Source of the DNA: JAUSFM01 sp964343705
GTDB taxonomy: Archaea; Nanobdellota; Nanobdellia; Woesearchaeales; UBA12501
NCBI GenBank assembly: GCA_964343705.1
Contig: CAYFJX010000002.1
Span: forward strand, 164,345 to 228,344
DNA: 64,000 nt
Direction: 5' to 3'
A program made the translations under genes and the position numbers. Below are positions 1-8,837 of this stretch, in pieces (within the stretch, counting starts at the first letter, position 1; each line of letters opens with the position of its first letter). Under the pieces are notes generated by a model. That model was given only the letters and a program-made list of their open reading frames with translations. It searched no databases and was not told the DNA's origin.

Positions 1-581
1 GTCTTCTTGTACAAACTCAACCTAAACTAACCGGTATGGGTAAGAAAAATCCAGAAGTATTTGAACTTGGACTTGCTGGTAAACCAGCAGATCAACATGC
101 TTTTGCAAAAGAAAAATTAGGCAAAGAACTTACCATTGAAGATGTTCTAACAGAAGGACAACAGATTGATATTCACAGTGTAACAAAAGGAAAAGGCAAC
201 CAAGGCCCAGTTAAACGTTTTGGTGTTGCTCTACGACATCACAAATCCGAAAAAACACGACGTGGACCAGGTAACCTAGGATCATGGAAAGCACAAGGAC
301 ATAACATGTACCGTGTTGCACACGCAGGTCAAACAGGATACCATCTTAGAACAGAACTTAACAAATGGATCCTTAAGATTGAAAAAGATCCAAAAACAAT
401 CAATCCAATTGGCGGATTCAAACGCTATGGTGAAGTAAAAAATCCTTACATTCTTCTCAAAGGCTCTGCAGGAGGAGCAACTAAACGTCTGCTTAAGTTT
501 ACACCCGCAGCACGACCAAACAAAAAAACACCCGGAGAAGCACCAGCTGTAAAATTTGTCAGCCAACGATCACAATTATAA
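1..581 (+). CDS. rpl3: Ribosomal protein uL3 (L3), C-terminal part, 5' cut by window edge
   Basis: Large-subunit protein that helps form the peptidyl transferase centre. The frame is open from base 3, and residues before the first internal ATG (base 36) read VQTQPKLTGMGKK, the usual archaeal L3 sequence leading to the central loop, so that ATG is not the start. The basic stretch RHHKSEKTRRGPGNLGSW is the conserved L3 core, and the protein ends in FVSQRSQL. The first roughly 40 percent of the protein lies outside the window. It is the first visible gene of the superoperon, 29 bp before uL4. Confidence 0.95.
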   Translation, partial: LLVQTQPKLTGMGKKNPEVFELGLAGKPADQHAFAKEKLGKELTIEDVLTEGQQIDIHSVTKGKGNQGPVKRFGVALRHHKSEKTRRGPGNLGSWKAQGHNMYRVAHAGQTGYHLRTELNKWILKIEKDPKTINPIGGFKRYGEVKNPYILLKGSAGGATKRLLKFTPAARPNKKTPGEAPAVKFVSQRSQL

Positions 582-610
582 CTAAAACTAACTAAAAAAC
601 TCAAACAAAA

Positions 611-1612
611 ATGAAAGTCGCAATACTCGGACAGGACAATAAGAACACAGGAAGTGTAGAACTACCTATTCAGTTCCACGAACCAGTACGACCTGACCTT
701 ATCCAAAAAGCAGTAGAAACAATTCAAGCTAACAAGAGAACACCATACGGTGCAGATCCTGAAGCAGGAAAAAGACACTCAGTTAAAGTTTCCAAGCGAC
801 GACGAAAATACAGAGGGTGTTATGGTATTGGAATCTCACGAGTTCCAAGGAAAGTACACAGTCGAAGCGGTACACGAATGAACTGGACAGGATCATTTGC
901 ACCAGGAACAGTGGGTGGTCGTCGAGCACACGCACCTAAACCAGGAAAAGATTGGTCCAAGAAAATAAACAAGAAAGAACGACGAATGGCAATCAGGTCA
1001 GCAATGGCAGCAAGTGTAAACAAAGAACTTGTTATTGCACGTGGTCACAAAGCACCAAAGGAATTCCCATTTATTATTAGTAAAGGATTTGAAAACATAA
1101 GCAAAACAAAAGACTTACAGAAAGCACTTGCAGCAATCGGACTTACTGAAGAGCTACAAAGGTGCAGTATCAAAAAACTTAGGTCTGGCCATGGTAGAAA
1201 AAGAGGAAGAAAATACAAGAAACGAAAAGGCCCACTTGTAGTAACTGGTGAAGAAAGCAAACTTTCCCAACTAAGTTTACCTGGTGTTGATGTTGTTCGT
1301 GTTGATAACCTTAATGCACAACTCCTTGCACCCTCATCTGTTGGCCGTCTTACACTATATACTGAATCAGCAATTCAACGACTTGCAAGCGAAAAATTAT
1401 TCACACAATCATACAGAAACGAAAAAGTAATCGCAGAAAACAACAAAAAAGCAGAAGAAAAACAAGCTGCTAAAAAAGCAAAGAAAACCGCAGCTCCTAA
1501 GAAAAAAGCTACTCCCAAAAAGAAGAAAGCTCAAAAAAAGGAAGTAAAACCAGCAGCTAAAGAAGCACCTGCAGAACCTGCAAAAGAAGCAGTGCAGGAA
1601 GCAACAGCATAA
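611..1612 (+). CDS. rpl4: Ribosomal protein uL4 (L4) with long basic tail
   Basis: Large-subunit protein lining the exit tunnel. The core covers about residues 1-260, with the tunnel-loop region SRSGTRMNWTGSFAPGTVGG and the GHGRKRGRKYKKRKGP block typical of archaeal L4. About 60 C-terminal residues form a low-complexity Lys/Ala/Glu tail absent from ordinary L4, making the protein (333 aa) longer than the usual roughly 255 aa. There is no clear ribosome binding site at the start. The function assignment is secure; the role of the tail is unknown. Confidence 0.96.
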   Translation: MKVAILGQDNKNTGSVELPIQFHEPVRPDLIQKAVETIQANKRTPYGADPEAGKRHSVKVSKRRRKYRGCYGIGISRVPRKVHSRSGTRMNWTGSFAPGTVGGRRAHAPKPGKDWSKKINKKERRMAIRSAMAASVNKELVIARGHKAPKEFPFIISKGFENISKTKDLQKALAAIGLTEELQRCSIKKLRSGHGRKRGRKYKKRKGPLVVTGEESKLSQLSLPGVDVVRVDNLNAQLLAPSSVGRLTLYTESAIQRLASEKLFTQSYRNEKVIAENNKKAEEKQAAKKAKKTAAPKKKATPKKKKAQKKEVKPAAKEAPAEPAKEAVQEATA

Positions 1613-1622
1613 GTGAATCAAA

Positions 1623-1883
1623 ATGGAAGCTCACGATATCATAAAAAATCCGGTTTCAACCGAGAAAACAATCAGGTTAATGGAAGCAGAGAACAAAATA
1701 ATCTTTGTTGTAGACCGAAGAGCAAAAAAACAGGAGATTAACAAAGCAATCACTACAATGTTCAAAGCAAAAGTCGCAAAGGTAAACACACACATAACAG
1801 CAAAAGGTGAAAAACGAGCAATTGTTCGTTTTGCAGACGAAACACCTGCAATTGATATTGCAACACAACTAGGAATGATGTGA
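1623..1883 (+). CDS. rpl23: Ribosomal protein uL23 (L23)
   Basis: Small 86-aa protein at the tunnel exit, where SRP and the translocon dock. The N-terminus IIKNPVSTEKTIRLMEAENK and the later MFKAKVAKVNTHI motif are diagnostic. Length matches the archaeal family. It lies 10 bp after uL4 and 4 bp before uL2, in the standard L3-L4-L23-L2 order. Confidence 0.97.
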   Translation: MEAHDIIKNPVSTEKTIRLMEAENKIIFVVDRRAKKQEINKAITTMFKAKVAKVNTHITAKGEKRAIVRFADETPAIDIATQLGMM

Positions 1884-1887
1884 TCAC

Positions 1888-2619
1888 ATGGGAAAACGAA
1901 TTATATCACAAGCACGAGGAAAAGGAGGGCCACGATATAAGGCACCCTCTTTCAAGTACGCTGGTGCAGCTACACATAGAAGCTGGGCTAATGCAACACT
2001 TAGAGGTCTTGTGCGTAAATTTGTACACTGCCCAGGACACAGCAGTCCTCTTGCAGTTGTTGAATACGAAGATGGGGAAGTAAGTCTTCAAATTGCACCT
2101 GAAGGTATTCGTGTTGGTGACGAACTACAAACAGGTCTTGAAGCTCCGATCGAAGTGGGAAACACCACAGCACTTAAGAATATTCCAGAAGGAGCATTTA
2201 TCTATAATATAGAGGGAAAACCTGGAGACGGCGGAAAATACGCTCGATCATCAGGAATATGTGCACGAGTTGCATCAAAAGCAGAAGACAAAATCATTGT
2301 TCGAATGCCATCAAAAAAGAACAGGATTTTTAACCCTGCATGTAGGGCAAGCATTGGTGTAACAGCTGGTGGTGGTCGAACAGAAAAACCAATCCTTAAA
2401 GCAGGAAAGAAATATTTCAAAATGAAGGCAAAGAACAAACTATGGCCAAAAGTATCAGGTGGATCTATGAACGCTGTAGACCACCCATTCGGTAATAAAC
2501 GATCATCACGAAAATCAAAATCAAAACCTGTACCACGACACGCACCACCTGGAAGAAAGGTTGGTATGCTACGACCACGAACAACTGGTCGAAAAACTGG
2601 AAGTAAGGGCAGGAGGTAA
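1888..2619 (+). CDS. rpl2: Ribosomal protein uL2 (L2)
   Basis: Large-subunit protein needed for peptidyl transferase activity and subunit joining. The start MGKRIISQARGKGGPRYKAP and the C-terminal segment SGGSMNAVDHPFG with the conserved histidine are typical of archaeal L2. Length (243 aa) is normal. The start is supported by a GTGATC ribosome binding element just before the ATG, matching the archaeal 16S tail. An overlapping frame opening at 1880 is a shadow. Confidence 0.98.
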   Translation: MGKRIISQARGKGGPRYKAPSFKYAGAATHRSWANATLRGLVRKFVHCPGHSSPLAVVEYEDGEVSLQIAPEGIRVGDELQTGLEAPIEVGNTTALKNIPEGAFIYNIEGKPGDGGKYARSSGICARVASKAEDKIIVRMPSKKNRIFNPACRASIGVTAGGGRTEKPILKAGKKYFKMKAKNKLWPKVSGGSMNAVDHPFGNKRSSRKSKSKPVPRHAPPGRKVGMLRPRTTGRKTGSKGRR

Positions 2620-2624
2620 ATCAT

Positions 2625-3008
2625 ATGGCAAAAAAAGAATTTAGCTTTCGCGGAAAATCAATGGAAGACATCAAAGGCATGAGCTTTGATCAGTTCCTAG
2701 CTATGATTCCTTCACGTGCTCGACGCAGTCTTAAGCGTGGTATGGACCCATCACAGAAAAAAGTGTTGGAGAAAATAAAAAAGAACAAACGAAAAATAAA
2801 AACACATTGCAGAAGCATGGTTATAATTCCAGAAATGGTAGATCAAGAAATTGAAGTATATAGTGGTAAAGAATGGGTTGTTGTTCGTGTTCAACCTTTT
2901 ATGTTAGGACACACCCTTGGTGAATTTGCGCCAACTCGGAAACGAGTAGGTCACAACGCACCAGGTGTAGGAGCAACACGATCCAGTGCAAGTGTATCAG
3001 TACGATAA
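2625..3008 (+). CDS. rps19: Ribosomal protein uS19 (S19)
   Basis: Small-subunit head protein near the decoding region. The core KTHCRSMVIIPEMVDQEIEVYSGK and the end LGEFAPTRKRVGHNAPGVGATRSSAS match archaeal S19. A strong GGAGGT ribosome binding site lies 8 nt before the ATG, one of the clearest in the operon. It follows uL2 by 5 bp. Confidence 0.97.
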   Translation: MAKKEFSFRGKSMEDIKGMSFDQFLAMIPSRARRSLKRGMDPSQKKVLEKIKKNKRKIKTHCRSMVIIPEMVDQEIEVYSGKEWVVVRVQPFMLGHTLGEFAPTRKRVGHNAPGVGATRSSASVSVR

Positions 3009-3010
3009 AA

Positions 3011-3712
3011 ATGGGAAAAACATACAACTTTCAAGGATATAACAAGGACACAATGGTCCGCGTCGTAGGTACAGACCTGACTATTTCGACAAAGAAAGCA
3101 ATTGAAGTATGTAGTTTTATCCGAAACAAGCATGTTGAAACCGCTCGTGTCCTGTTAGAAGACTGCCTTGAATTTCAACAAGCAATTCCATTTAAACGAT
3201 TTACTAATGGTGTTGGTCACCGAAAAGGACCTATGGCCGCAGGTGCATACCCTCAAAAGGTTGCAGCAGCAGTATTAGGCCTGGTTAAATCACTTGAAAC
3301 AAATGCACAACAAAAAGGGTTTAACACATCAAACTTAGTGGTTGTCCACGCTGTTGCAAATAGAGGTACAACACCGTATAAAATGTCACGGCACCGTGGT
3401 CGTCTAACAAAAAACACTCACATTGAACTCGTTGCGATTGAACAAAAAGAAACAAAAGAAGATAAGAAAGAGAAAAAAGCAACAAAGCCAAAAAAAGAAG
3501 AAAAGCCAGTTGAGAAAAAAGTTGAAGAAAAAGAAGTTAAGAAAACAGAAGCTCCACAAGTTAAAGAAGAAACAAAGCAAGAAACAAAAACTGAAGCAAA
3601 GGAAGCTGTAAAAGAAGAAGCAAAAGAAGTTGTAAAAGAAGAACAAGCAGAAGAAACCAAAAAAGAAGAACCAGCAGCACCAGAAAAAACAGAAGAAGGG
3701 AAATCAGCATGA
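3011..3712 (+). CDS. rpl22: Ribosomal protein uL22 (L22) with acidic/lysine tail
   Basis: Large-subunit protein reaching into the exit tunnel. Residues 1-150 are a normal archaeal L22, including KRFTNGVGHRKGPMAAGAYP and the loop end YKMSRHRGRLT before HIELV. About 80 extra residues of Lys/Glu/Ala/Thr repeats follow; archaeal L22 is normally about 155 aa. The stop overlaps the uS3 start by 4 bases (ATGA), implying coupled translation. An antisense Phe-rich frame here is an artefact of the repetitive tail. Confidence 0.95.
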   Translation: MGKTYNFQGYNKDTMVRVVGTDLTISTKKAIEVCSFIRNKHVETARVLLEDCLEFQQAIPFKRFTNGVGHRKGPMAAGAYPQKVAAAVLGLVKSLETNAQQKGFNTSNLVVVHAVANRGTTPYKMSRHRGRLTKNTHIELVAIEQKETKEDKKEKKATKPKKEEKPVEKKVEEKEVKKTEAPQVKEETKQETKTEAKEAVKEEAKEVVKEEQAEETKKEEPAAPEKTEEGKSA

Positions 3713-4545
3713 TAGAACGAAAAATTGTAGCACAGAAATTGAAAGAATTTCAGATTCAAGAGTTTATCTCCCAAAGTTTACGGAACAGTGGACAAAGTCA
3801 TACTAAAGTCCAACGAACCCCTATGGGTGAAAAGATCATTGTATTCACATCCCGGCCAGGAATGATTGTTGGAAGAAAAGGACAAAATATCAAAAAACTA
3901 ACCCTTGCAATCAAAAAGAGATTTGCACTTGAAAATCCACAAATCGAAATTGCTGAAGTTGACAATATTCACCTTAATGCTCAAATTGTTGCTGAACGTA
4001 TTGCACAATCAATGGAACGCTTTGGATCACAGAGATTCAAAGGGATTGCTCACCAGGTTATGCAAGATGTTATGGGCTCAAACGCATTGGGTGTTGAAAT
4101 TGTAATCTCAGGAAAAGTACCGAGTACACGAGCTAAATCCTGGAGATTTTATCAAGGTTACCTAAAAAAATGTGGAGATATAGCTATTGAAAAAGTAAGT
4201 AAAGCATATGCAACAGCTAAATTAAAATCAGGTGTTGTTGGAATAAAAGTAAGCATTATGCCACCTGATACTGTGCTTCCTGACGAGCTTAAAATTGTTG
4301 AAGAAGAAATTACAACCGAAGAAGGCGATGCTTCCGAAGCAAAAGACGCTGCTTCTGTAAAAGAAGAAAGCAAGGAAGAAACAAAAGAAAAGAAACCACG
4401 AAAAAAACGTAAGAAAAAAGAAGAAAGTAAGGAAGAAGCGGCAACTGAAGAAGTAACTCCTAAAGATGCTCCTGAAGAAGCAGCGCCTGAGCAAGCTGTA
4501 GAAGCAGCACCAGAAGAAAAGTCAGAAACAAGTGAAACAGCATGA
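3709..4545 (+). CDS. rps3: Ribosomal protein uS3 (S3) with charged tail
   Basis: Small-subunit protein at the mRNA entry channel. It starts with the archaeal MIERKIVAQKLKEFQIQEFI, followed by a KH domain with the GRKGQNIKKL loop (about residues 45-75) and the C-terminal S3 domain (GVEIVISGKV, KSGVVGIKVSIMPPD). After about residue 190 comes a roughly 85-residue tail that alternates acidic stretches with the basic block KKPRKKRKKKE. It overlaps uL22 and uL29 by 4 bases each. Confidence 0.96.
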   Translation: MIERKIVAQKLKEFQIQEFISQSLRNSGQSHTKVQRTPMGEKIIVFTSRPGMIVGRKGQNIKKLTLAIKKRFALENPQIEIAEVDNIHLNAQIVAERIAQSMERFGSQRFKGIAHQVMQDVMGSNALGVEIVISGKVPSTRAKSWRFYQGYLKKCGDIAIEKVSKAYATAKLKSGVVGIKVSIMPPDTVLPDELKIVEEEITTEEGDASEAKDAASVKEESKEETKEKKPRKKRKKKEESKEEAATEEVTPKDAPEEAAPEQAVEAAPEEKSETSETA

Positions 4546-4784
4546 GCAAAGGATACAAAGCACTTAATGGATTGAAAGAGAACGAACTTAAGAGTAAGTT
4601 AGTTGAACTAAAAAAAGAGCTTATCAAAATTCGAGGCCAGGCAGCAACTGGAACATCACAACGTAATCCTTATGAAATCAGAAATACACGCAAAACAATA
4701 GCGCGTATTCATACTGCACTACAAGCACAAAAGAGTGCTGTGCAACAACCAGTTAAACAGAAGGAGGGTGAAACAAAAGCATGA
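4542..4784 (+). CDS. rpl29: Ribosomal protein uL29 (L29)
   Basis: Two-helix large-subunit protein at the tunnel exit. The core LKSKLVELKKELIKIRGQAATG and NPYEIRNTRKTIARIHT is the family signature. The 80-aa length is slightly above the usual archaeal 65-70 because of a short Gln/Lys tail. It overlaps uS3 by 4 bases upstream and aIF1 by 4 bases downstream. Confidence 0.95.
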   Translation: MSKGYKALNGLKENELKSKLVELKKELIKIRGQAATGTSQRNPYEIRNTRKTIARIHTALQAQKSAVQQPVKQKEGETKA

Positions 4785-5089
4785 GTGAGATATGCAGTAC
4801 ATGTGGACTACCAAAAGACCTTTGCGTTTGTGAAACAATAGCAAAAGAAAGCCAACGTATAACCGTAACAACGGAAAAAAGGAAATTTGGAAAACAATAC
4901 ACAATAATAACAGGAATCGATCTTAAAGATCTCGATGCCAAAGACCTGCTGAAAAAACTAAAAAATAATTTCGCTTGTGGAGGAACAATTAAAGATAACA
5001 AAATCGAATTGCAAGGGGATCATAAGCAAAAGGCCAAAGCCGTGCTTAGCAAACTAGGATTCCCAGCAGAATTAATTGACCTCAAATAA
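4781..5089 (+). CDS. eif1: Translation initiation factor aIF1 (SUI1/eIF1 family)
   Basis: Start-codon selection factor that binds the small subunit. The N-terminus carries a small cysteine cluster (C5, C8, C15, C17) as in many archaeal members, followed by the SUI1 domain with KQYTIITGID, FACGGTIKDNKIELQGDH and KAVLSKLGFP. Its position between uL29 and uS17 is the normal archaeal context. In many euryarchaea an RNase P protein gene (Rpp29) follows here; it is absent in this window. Confidence 0.95.
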   Translation: MSEICSTCGLPKDLCVCETIAKESQRITVTTEKRKFGKQYTIITGIDLKDLDAKDLLKKLKNNFACGGTIKDNKIELQGDHKQKAKAVLSKLGFPAELIDLK

Positions 5090-5124
5090 TCAACCTCAAA
5101 TAAATCACGCAAAGAAGGGATACA

Positions 5125-5577
5125 ATGGCAAAAAAAACACAAAAACAAGGAAACAGCTCAAAGAAGAGTAAAACAATATTTGGTGTTACAGCGAGTGGGC
5201 CAGAATCAGTCTATGATAAGAAGTGTCCTTTTTATGGTAATGTAAATGTAAAAAAGAAAATGTTTACTGGAAAAGTAGTTTCAACAAAGTCTCAGCGAAC
5301 AACCACTATTACTTGGGAGCGTAGATGTTACCTTCCTAAGTATGAACGGTACGAACAGAGACGAACAAAGATCAGAGCACATCACCCTCCAAGTGTAGAA
5401 GCAAAAGAAGGTGATCTTGTTCGAATCGCAGAAACACGACCCCTTAGTAAAACAAAGAACTTTGTAATTATTCAAAAGGTTGGTGAAGACCACACTGTTA
5501 AAGGTGAGGATGCAACACTAAAACCAAAAGAAGAAACAAAGCAAGAAGCTGTAAAAGAAGAAAAAGCAGAAGCGTAA
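5125..5577 (+). CDS. rps17: Ribosomal protein uS17 (S17)
   Basis: Primary 16S-binding protein with an OB fold. The archaeal form begins with an N-terminal extension ending CPFYGNVNVKKKMFTG, then RTTTITWERRCYLPKYERYEQRRTKIRAHHPP and the conserved GDLVRIAETRPLSKTKNFVI. About 25 C-terminal residues form a Lys/Glu tail like that of its neighbours. It lies 35 bp after aIF1 and 23 bp before uL14. Confidence 0.95.
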   Translation: MAKKTQKQGNSSKKSKTIFGVTASGPESVYDKKCPFYGNVNVKKKMFTGKVVSTKSQRTTTITWERRCYLPKYERYEQRRTKIRAHHPPSVEAKEGDLVRIAETRPLSKTKNFVIIQKVGEDHTVKGEDATLKPKEETKQEAVKEEKAEA

Positions 5578-5600
5578 AACAAACGTACACGAGAAACAAA

Positions 5601-6002
5601 ATGCAATCACACAAAGCAAAGATCACCCGCGGCATTCCTTTGGGATGTTACATGGAACCATGTGACAACTCAGGAGCAAAAATAGCAAAACTATTCGCTG
5701 TTAAGGGCCACAAAACAAGAAAAGGACGGACTCAAGCAGCAGGAGTTGGTGATCTAGTTCAAGTTACTGTAAAAAAAGGAAAAGCAGACGTGCGAAAAAA
5801 GGTAATGTTTGCAGTTATTGTTCGCCAAAAAAAAGAATATCGGCGACCTGATGGCATGCGTATTAAATTTGAAGATAACTCACTTGTTATCCTAAAAGAT
5901 GACAAAGGAAATCCAAAAGGAACCTTGTTTAAAGGACCCATAGCAAAAGAGGCGTGTGATCGATGGCCAGGAATTGCCAAGATCGCAAGTATCATAGTAT
6001 AA
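5601..6002 (+). CDS. rpl14: Ribosomal protein uL14 (L14)
   Basis: Large-subunit protein at the subunit interface. It shows the L14 signature around CDNSGAKIAKLFAVKGH, VKKGKADVRKKVMFAVIVRQKKEYRRPDG split across its beta barrel, and the C-terminal GPIAKEACDRWPGIAKIASIIV. Length 133 aa is normal for archaea. No special regulation is visible. Confidence 0.97.
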   Translation: MQSHKAKITRGIPLGCYMEPCDNSGAKIAKLFAVKGHKTRKGRTQAAGVGDLVQVTVKKGKADVRKKVMFAVIVRQKKEYRRPDGMRIKFEDNSLVILKDDKGNPKGTLFKGPIAKEACDRWPGIAKIASIIV

Positions 6003-6024
6003 TCGCATTCATATGAGGAACACC

Positions 6025-6408
6025 ATGAAAAAAAACTGGTCACCAAAATGGAAAGCATCCGCTCAAAAGCGGAAACAGAAGAAGTACCTAGCTAAGATGC
6101 CTCTTCATACAAAGAAGAAGCTTATGCGTTCAGCAATCTCAGCTGAACTTAAGAAAAAGCATGGGAAAAATGCTGTAACTGTTAAAACAGGTGACAAAGT
6201 CAAGATCCTTAGGGGTAATAACAAAGGAAAATCAGGAAAAGTGGAAAAAGTCAATTACACCAAAAAAATGGTGTACATCACAGGAGTTGGAGCAGCAAAA
6301 AAAGATGGCTCACAACGACTCTTTGGCATCCACCCCTCAAACTTAACCATCACTGAATTAGACTTGAATGACAAAAAACGAGAAGCACTACTCACAAAGA
6401 AAGCATAA
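6025..6408 (+). CDS. rpl24: Ribosomal protein uL24 (L24)
   Basis: Large-subunit assembly protein with a KOW motif (GDKVKILRGNNKGKSGKVEKV) in the middle. An in-frame ATG at 6013 exists, but a GAGGA element at 6016-6019 sits just before the ATG at 6025, and starting at MKKNWSPKWKASAQKRKQ matches the family N-terminus better. The C-terminus DGSQRLFGIHPSNLTITELDLNDKKR is typical. Length from this start is 127 aa. Confidence 0.93.
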   Translation: MKKNWSPKWKASAQKRKQKKYLAKMPLHTKKKLMRSAISAELKKKHGKNAVTVKTGDKVKILRGNNKGKSGKVEKVNYTKKMVYITGVGAAKKDGSQRLFGIHPSNLTITELDLNDKKREALLTKKA

Positions 6409-6420
6409 GAAGGTACAAAA

Positions 6421-7128
6421 ATGGTAAAATATCATCAAAAAAGTATTGCAGTGCCACACACCTGGCCAATACAAAGAAAGAAAACAACTTTTGTAGTGAA
6501 ACCACTACCAAGCGGACATCCTAAACTGTATTCCATGCCAATAGCATTATTCATGAAAGATCTTATCAAATGTGCACACACACAAAAAGAAGTGAAGTAC
6601 ATTCTTCACAACAAAGAACTGCTCATTAATGGTCATAGGGTACGAAACGAAAAAGTATGCGCTGGGCTCATGGATGTTATAGAACTTCCTGAACTAAAAA
6701 AACAGTATAGGGTTATCTTGAACCCACTTGGAAAGATCACTGTTATAGAAGTTAGTGATAAAGAAAAAAATCTAAAACCCTCAAAAGTAATAGGGAAAAC
6801 ATCCTTGAACAAAGATATATGTCAACTAAACTTAATGGATGGTCGAAACATGCAAGTTTCACACAAAGATGCTGCACTCTACAAAGTGGGAGACAGCATA
6901 CTTATTGACTTTAAAGCAAACAAGATCCAAGAACATCTTCCTTACGAAAAAGGATGCACCCTTTTCATCATTGGAGGAAAATCCAGTGGAAAAGTAGTTA
7001 CTCTCACTGAAGTCCAAGGGGATGTTATCTTATTCAAAACAAAAGAAGGAACCTTTGAAACAGCAAAACGATACGGGTTTGTTGTTGGTAAAGGAAAGCC
7101 CTCAATTAATTTAGAAGCAAAGGAATAA
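6421..7128 (+). CDS. rps4e: Ribosomal protein eS4 (S4e)
   Basis: Small-subunit protein found only in archaea and eukaryotes. It has an S4-like RNA-binding region (YILHNKELLINGHRVRNEKV, about residues 60-80), the central S4e domain with QLNLMDGRNMQVS, and a C-terminal KOW-like part (FIIGGKSSGKVVTLTEVQGD). Length 235 aa is normal. It sits between uL24 and uL5 as in other archaea. Confidence 0.96.
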   Translation: MVKYHQKSIAVPHTWPIQRKKTTFVVKPLPSGHPKLYSMPIALFMKDLIKCAHTQKEVKYILHNKELLINGHRVRNEKVCAGLMDVIELPELKKQYRVILNPLGKITVIEVSDKEKNLKPSKVIGKTSLNKDICQLNLMDGRNMQVSHKDAALYKVGDSILIDFKANKIQEHLPYEKGCTLFIIGGKSSGKVVTLTEVQGDVILFKTKEGTFETAKRYGFVVGKGKPSINLEAKE

Positions 7129-7132
7129 AACT

Positions 7133-7645
7133 ATGCACGCTATGAAACAACTGCGGATAGAGAAACTTACCCTAAACATAGGTGCAGGTAAGAATCAAGA
7201 AATCCTCAAAAAAGGAGTTAAACTACTTAAAAACATCACAAGTGGAACTCCTGTAACTACTAAAACTCAAAAGAGAATTCCAACATGGGGTTTACGACCA
7301 GGTCTTCCAATTGGTTGTAAGATTACATTACGAAAAGGGAAAGCATTAGAACTGCTCCCTCGTTTGCTTGATGCAAAAGCAAACCAGCTCAAAGAACAAA
7401 ACTTTGACAGTAATGGCAACTTATCATTTGGTATTCACGAATACATTGATATTAACGGAGTTAAATACGATCCTGAGATTGGAATTATTGGTTTGCAAGT
7501 GTGTGTCACACTTGAAAGGCCAGGATTTAGAATAAAACGCAGAAAAGACAAAAAATCTCCTGCAAAAAAACACAAGATTACTCGCGACGAGTCTATCTCA
7601 TTTTTCAAAGAAACATTCAAACTGAAAGTTGGTGAAGAGGAATGA
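7133..7645 (+). CDS. rpl5: Ribosomal protein uL5 (L5)
   Basis: Binds 5S rRNA in the central protuberance. The start MHAMKQLRIEKLTLNIGAGK mirrors the archaeal pattern in which a second Met follows three residues in, so the first ATG is kept. PTWGLRPGLPIGCKITLRK and FGIHEYIDINGVKYDPEIGI are family signatures. The stop overlaps the uS14 start by 4 bases. Confidence 0.96.
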   Translation: MHAMKQLRIEKLTLNIGAGKNQEILKKGVKLLKNITSGTPVTTKTQKRIPTWGLRPGLPIGCKITLRKGKALELLPRLLDAKANQLKEQNFDSNGNLSFGIHEYIDINGVKYDPEIGIIGLQVCVTLERPGFRIKRRKDKKSPAKKHKITRDESISFFKETFKLKVGEEE

Positions 7646-7872
7646 CGTACAGCAATTTCAAAAAAGTATTCAAACAATTGAAAGCAAAGCCATCGAAGCT
7701 AAAGAAATACAAAAAACACAACTCTCCTAAGGAGAGAAGTTGTGGTATTTCAAAAAATCGATGCCGGCGGTGTGGTCGTATACGTGGTCACATTAACAAA
7801 TACGGCCTTGATCTATGTAGGCAATGCTTCAGACAAATAGCAACAAAACTAGGATTCAAAAAATACAATTAA
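7642..7872 (+). CDS. rps14: Ribosomal protein uS14 (S14), zinc type
   Basis: Small-subunit head protein. The C-terminal half carries the zinc knuckle C41-x2-C44 and C59-x2-C62 (CRRCGRIRGHINKYGLDLC). The N-terminus is extended by about 20 basic residues, so the 76-aa product is longer than the usual 50-55 aa archaeal form. It overlaps uL5 by 4 bases and is 12 bp before uS8, in conserved order. Confidence 0.93.
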   Translation: MTYSNFKKVFKQLKAKPSKLKKYKKHNSPKERSCGISKNRCRRCGRIRGHINKYGLDLCRQCFRQIATKLGFKKYN

Positions 7873-7884
7873 CACGGTGAAATC

Positions 7885-8277
7885 ATGAGTCAAAACGATA
7901 CATTGGCAAGCGCATTATCAGCAATACACAATGCTGAAAAAGTGGGTAAAATGACCTGTAAAATAAAACCAGGATCAAAAACAATCAAAAAAGTACTCAC
8001 CCTAATGCGTGAAAACCATTACATTGGTTCCTATGAGGAAGTTCCTGACAGTAAAGGAGGCCACCTCTTGGTAAACCTTATTGGAAAAGTAAACAAGTGT
8101 GCTGCAATAAAGCCACGATTTCCAGTTTCAATGGAAAACTATGAAAAGTTTGAAAAACGATTCCTCCCAGCTAAAGACTTTGGGATACTTATTGTTTCAA
8201 CAAACAAAGGAATGGTTGCACATAGTGTAGCTAAGGAGAATAAATCAGGAGGCAAACTTATTGCATACTGTTACTAA
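7885..8277 (+). CDS. rps8: Ribosomal protein uS8 (S8)
   Basis: 16S-binding protein of the platform. Recognised by LASALSAIHNAEKVGKMTC at the start, a central NLIGKVNKCAAIKPRFPVS and the C-terminal FGILIVSTNKGMVAHSVAKE with GGKLIAYCY. Length 130 aa is normal. A GGTGAAATC ribosome binding element precedes the ATG at good spacing. Confidence 0.96.
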   Translation: MSQNDTLASALSAIHNAEKVGKMTCKIKPGSKTIKKVLTLMRENHYIGSYEEVPDSKGGHLLVNLIGKVNKCAAIKPRFPVSMENYEKFEKRFLPAKDFGILIVSTNKGMVAHSVAKENKSGGKLIAYCY

Positions 8278-8282
8278 CTACA

Positions 8283-8837
8283 ATGGCTGACAAAAAAGTA
8301 TTTACACAGGAACGAGAAATCCCCGAAGGAGTCACTCTTACTCTAGAAGGCAGTACTGTTATTGCAAAAGGAGCAAAAGGAGAAGTCAAACGGGTTTTCA
8401 ACAATCCTATGCTCGCCATTTCAACAAAAGATAACCAAATCATTATTTCCAGTAAACGAGGCACACAGCGTGAGAAAAAATTAGTAAATACCACTGCTGC
8501 ACACATAAAAAACATGATTAATGGTGCACAAAATGGGCATGAATACAAACTAAAAATTTGTTCAGGTCACTTTCCTATGAATGTGACTGTATCAGGAAAT
8601 GAACTTGTCATCAAAAATTTCCTTGGTGAAAAACATCCAAGAAAAATGAGTTTTGACCCTGCTAATGTTAAATTGACAGTGCAAGGCCAGGATATTGTCC
8701 TTGAAGGAATTGACCTTGAATATGTAGGTCAATGCGCAGCTAATATTGAAAAACTAACAAGAGTTACCAACAGAGACAGAAGAATATTCCAAGATGGTAT
8801 TTACATAACACATAAGAAAGGAGAACCAATAAAATGA
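8283..8837 (+). CDS. rpl6: Ribosomal protein uL6 (L6)
   Basis: Large-subunit protein near the factor-binding site. Two L6 repeats are visible: REIPEGVTLTLEGSTVIAKG with KGEVKRVF at the start, and FLGEKHPRKMSFD followed by VLEGIDLEYVGQCAANIEKL in the second half. The end RRIFQDGIYITHKKGEPIK is archaeal. It overlaps eL32 by 4 bases. Confidence 0.96.
   Translation: MADKKVFTQEREIPEGVTLTLEGSTVIAKGAKGEVKRVFNNPMLAISTKDNQIIISSKRGTQREKKLVNTTAAHIKNMINGAQNGHEYKLKICSGHFPMNVTVSGNELVIKNFLGEKHPRKMSFDPANVKLTVQGQDIVLEGIDLEYVGQCAANIEKLTRVTNRDRRIFQDGIYITHKKGEPIK

Noticed and set aside
3404..3774. Phe- and Ser-rich antisense frames in the uL22 region
   Set aside because: They are mirror images of the Lys/Glu-rich tail, whose codons lack stops on the reverse strand.
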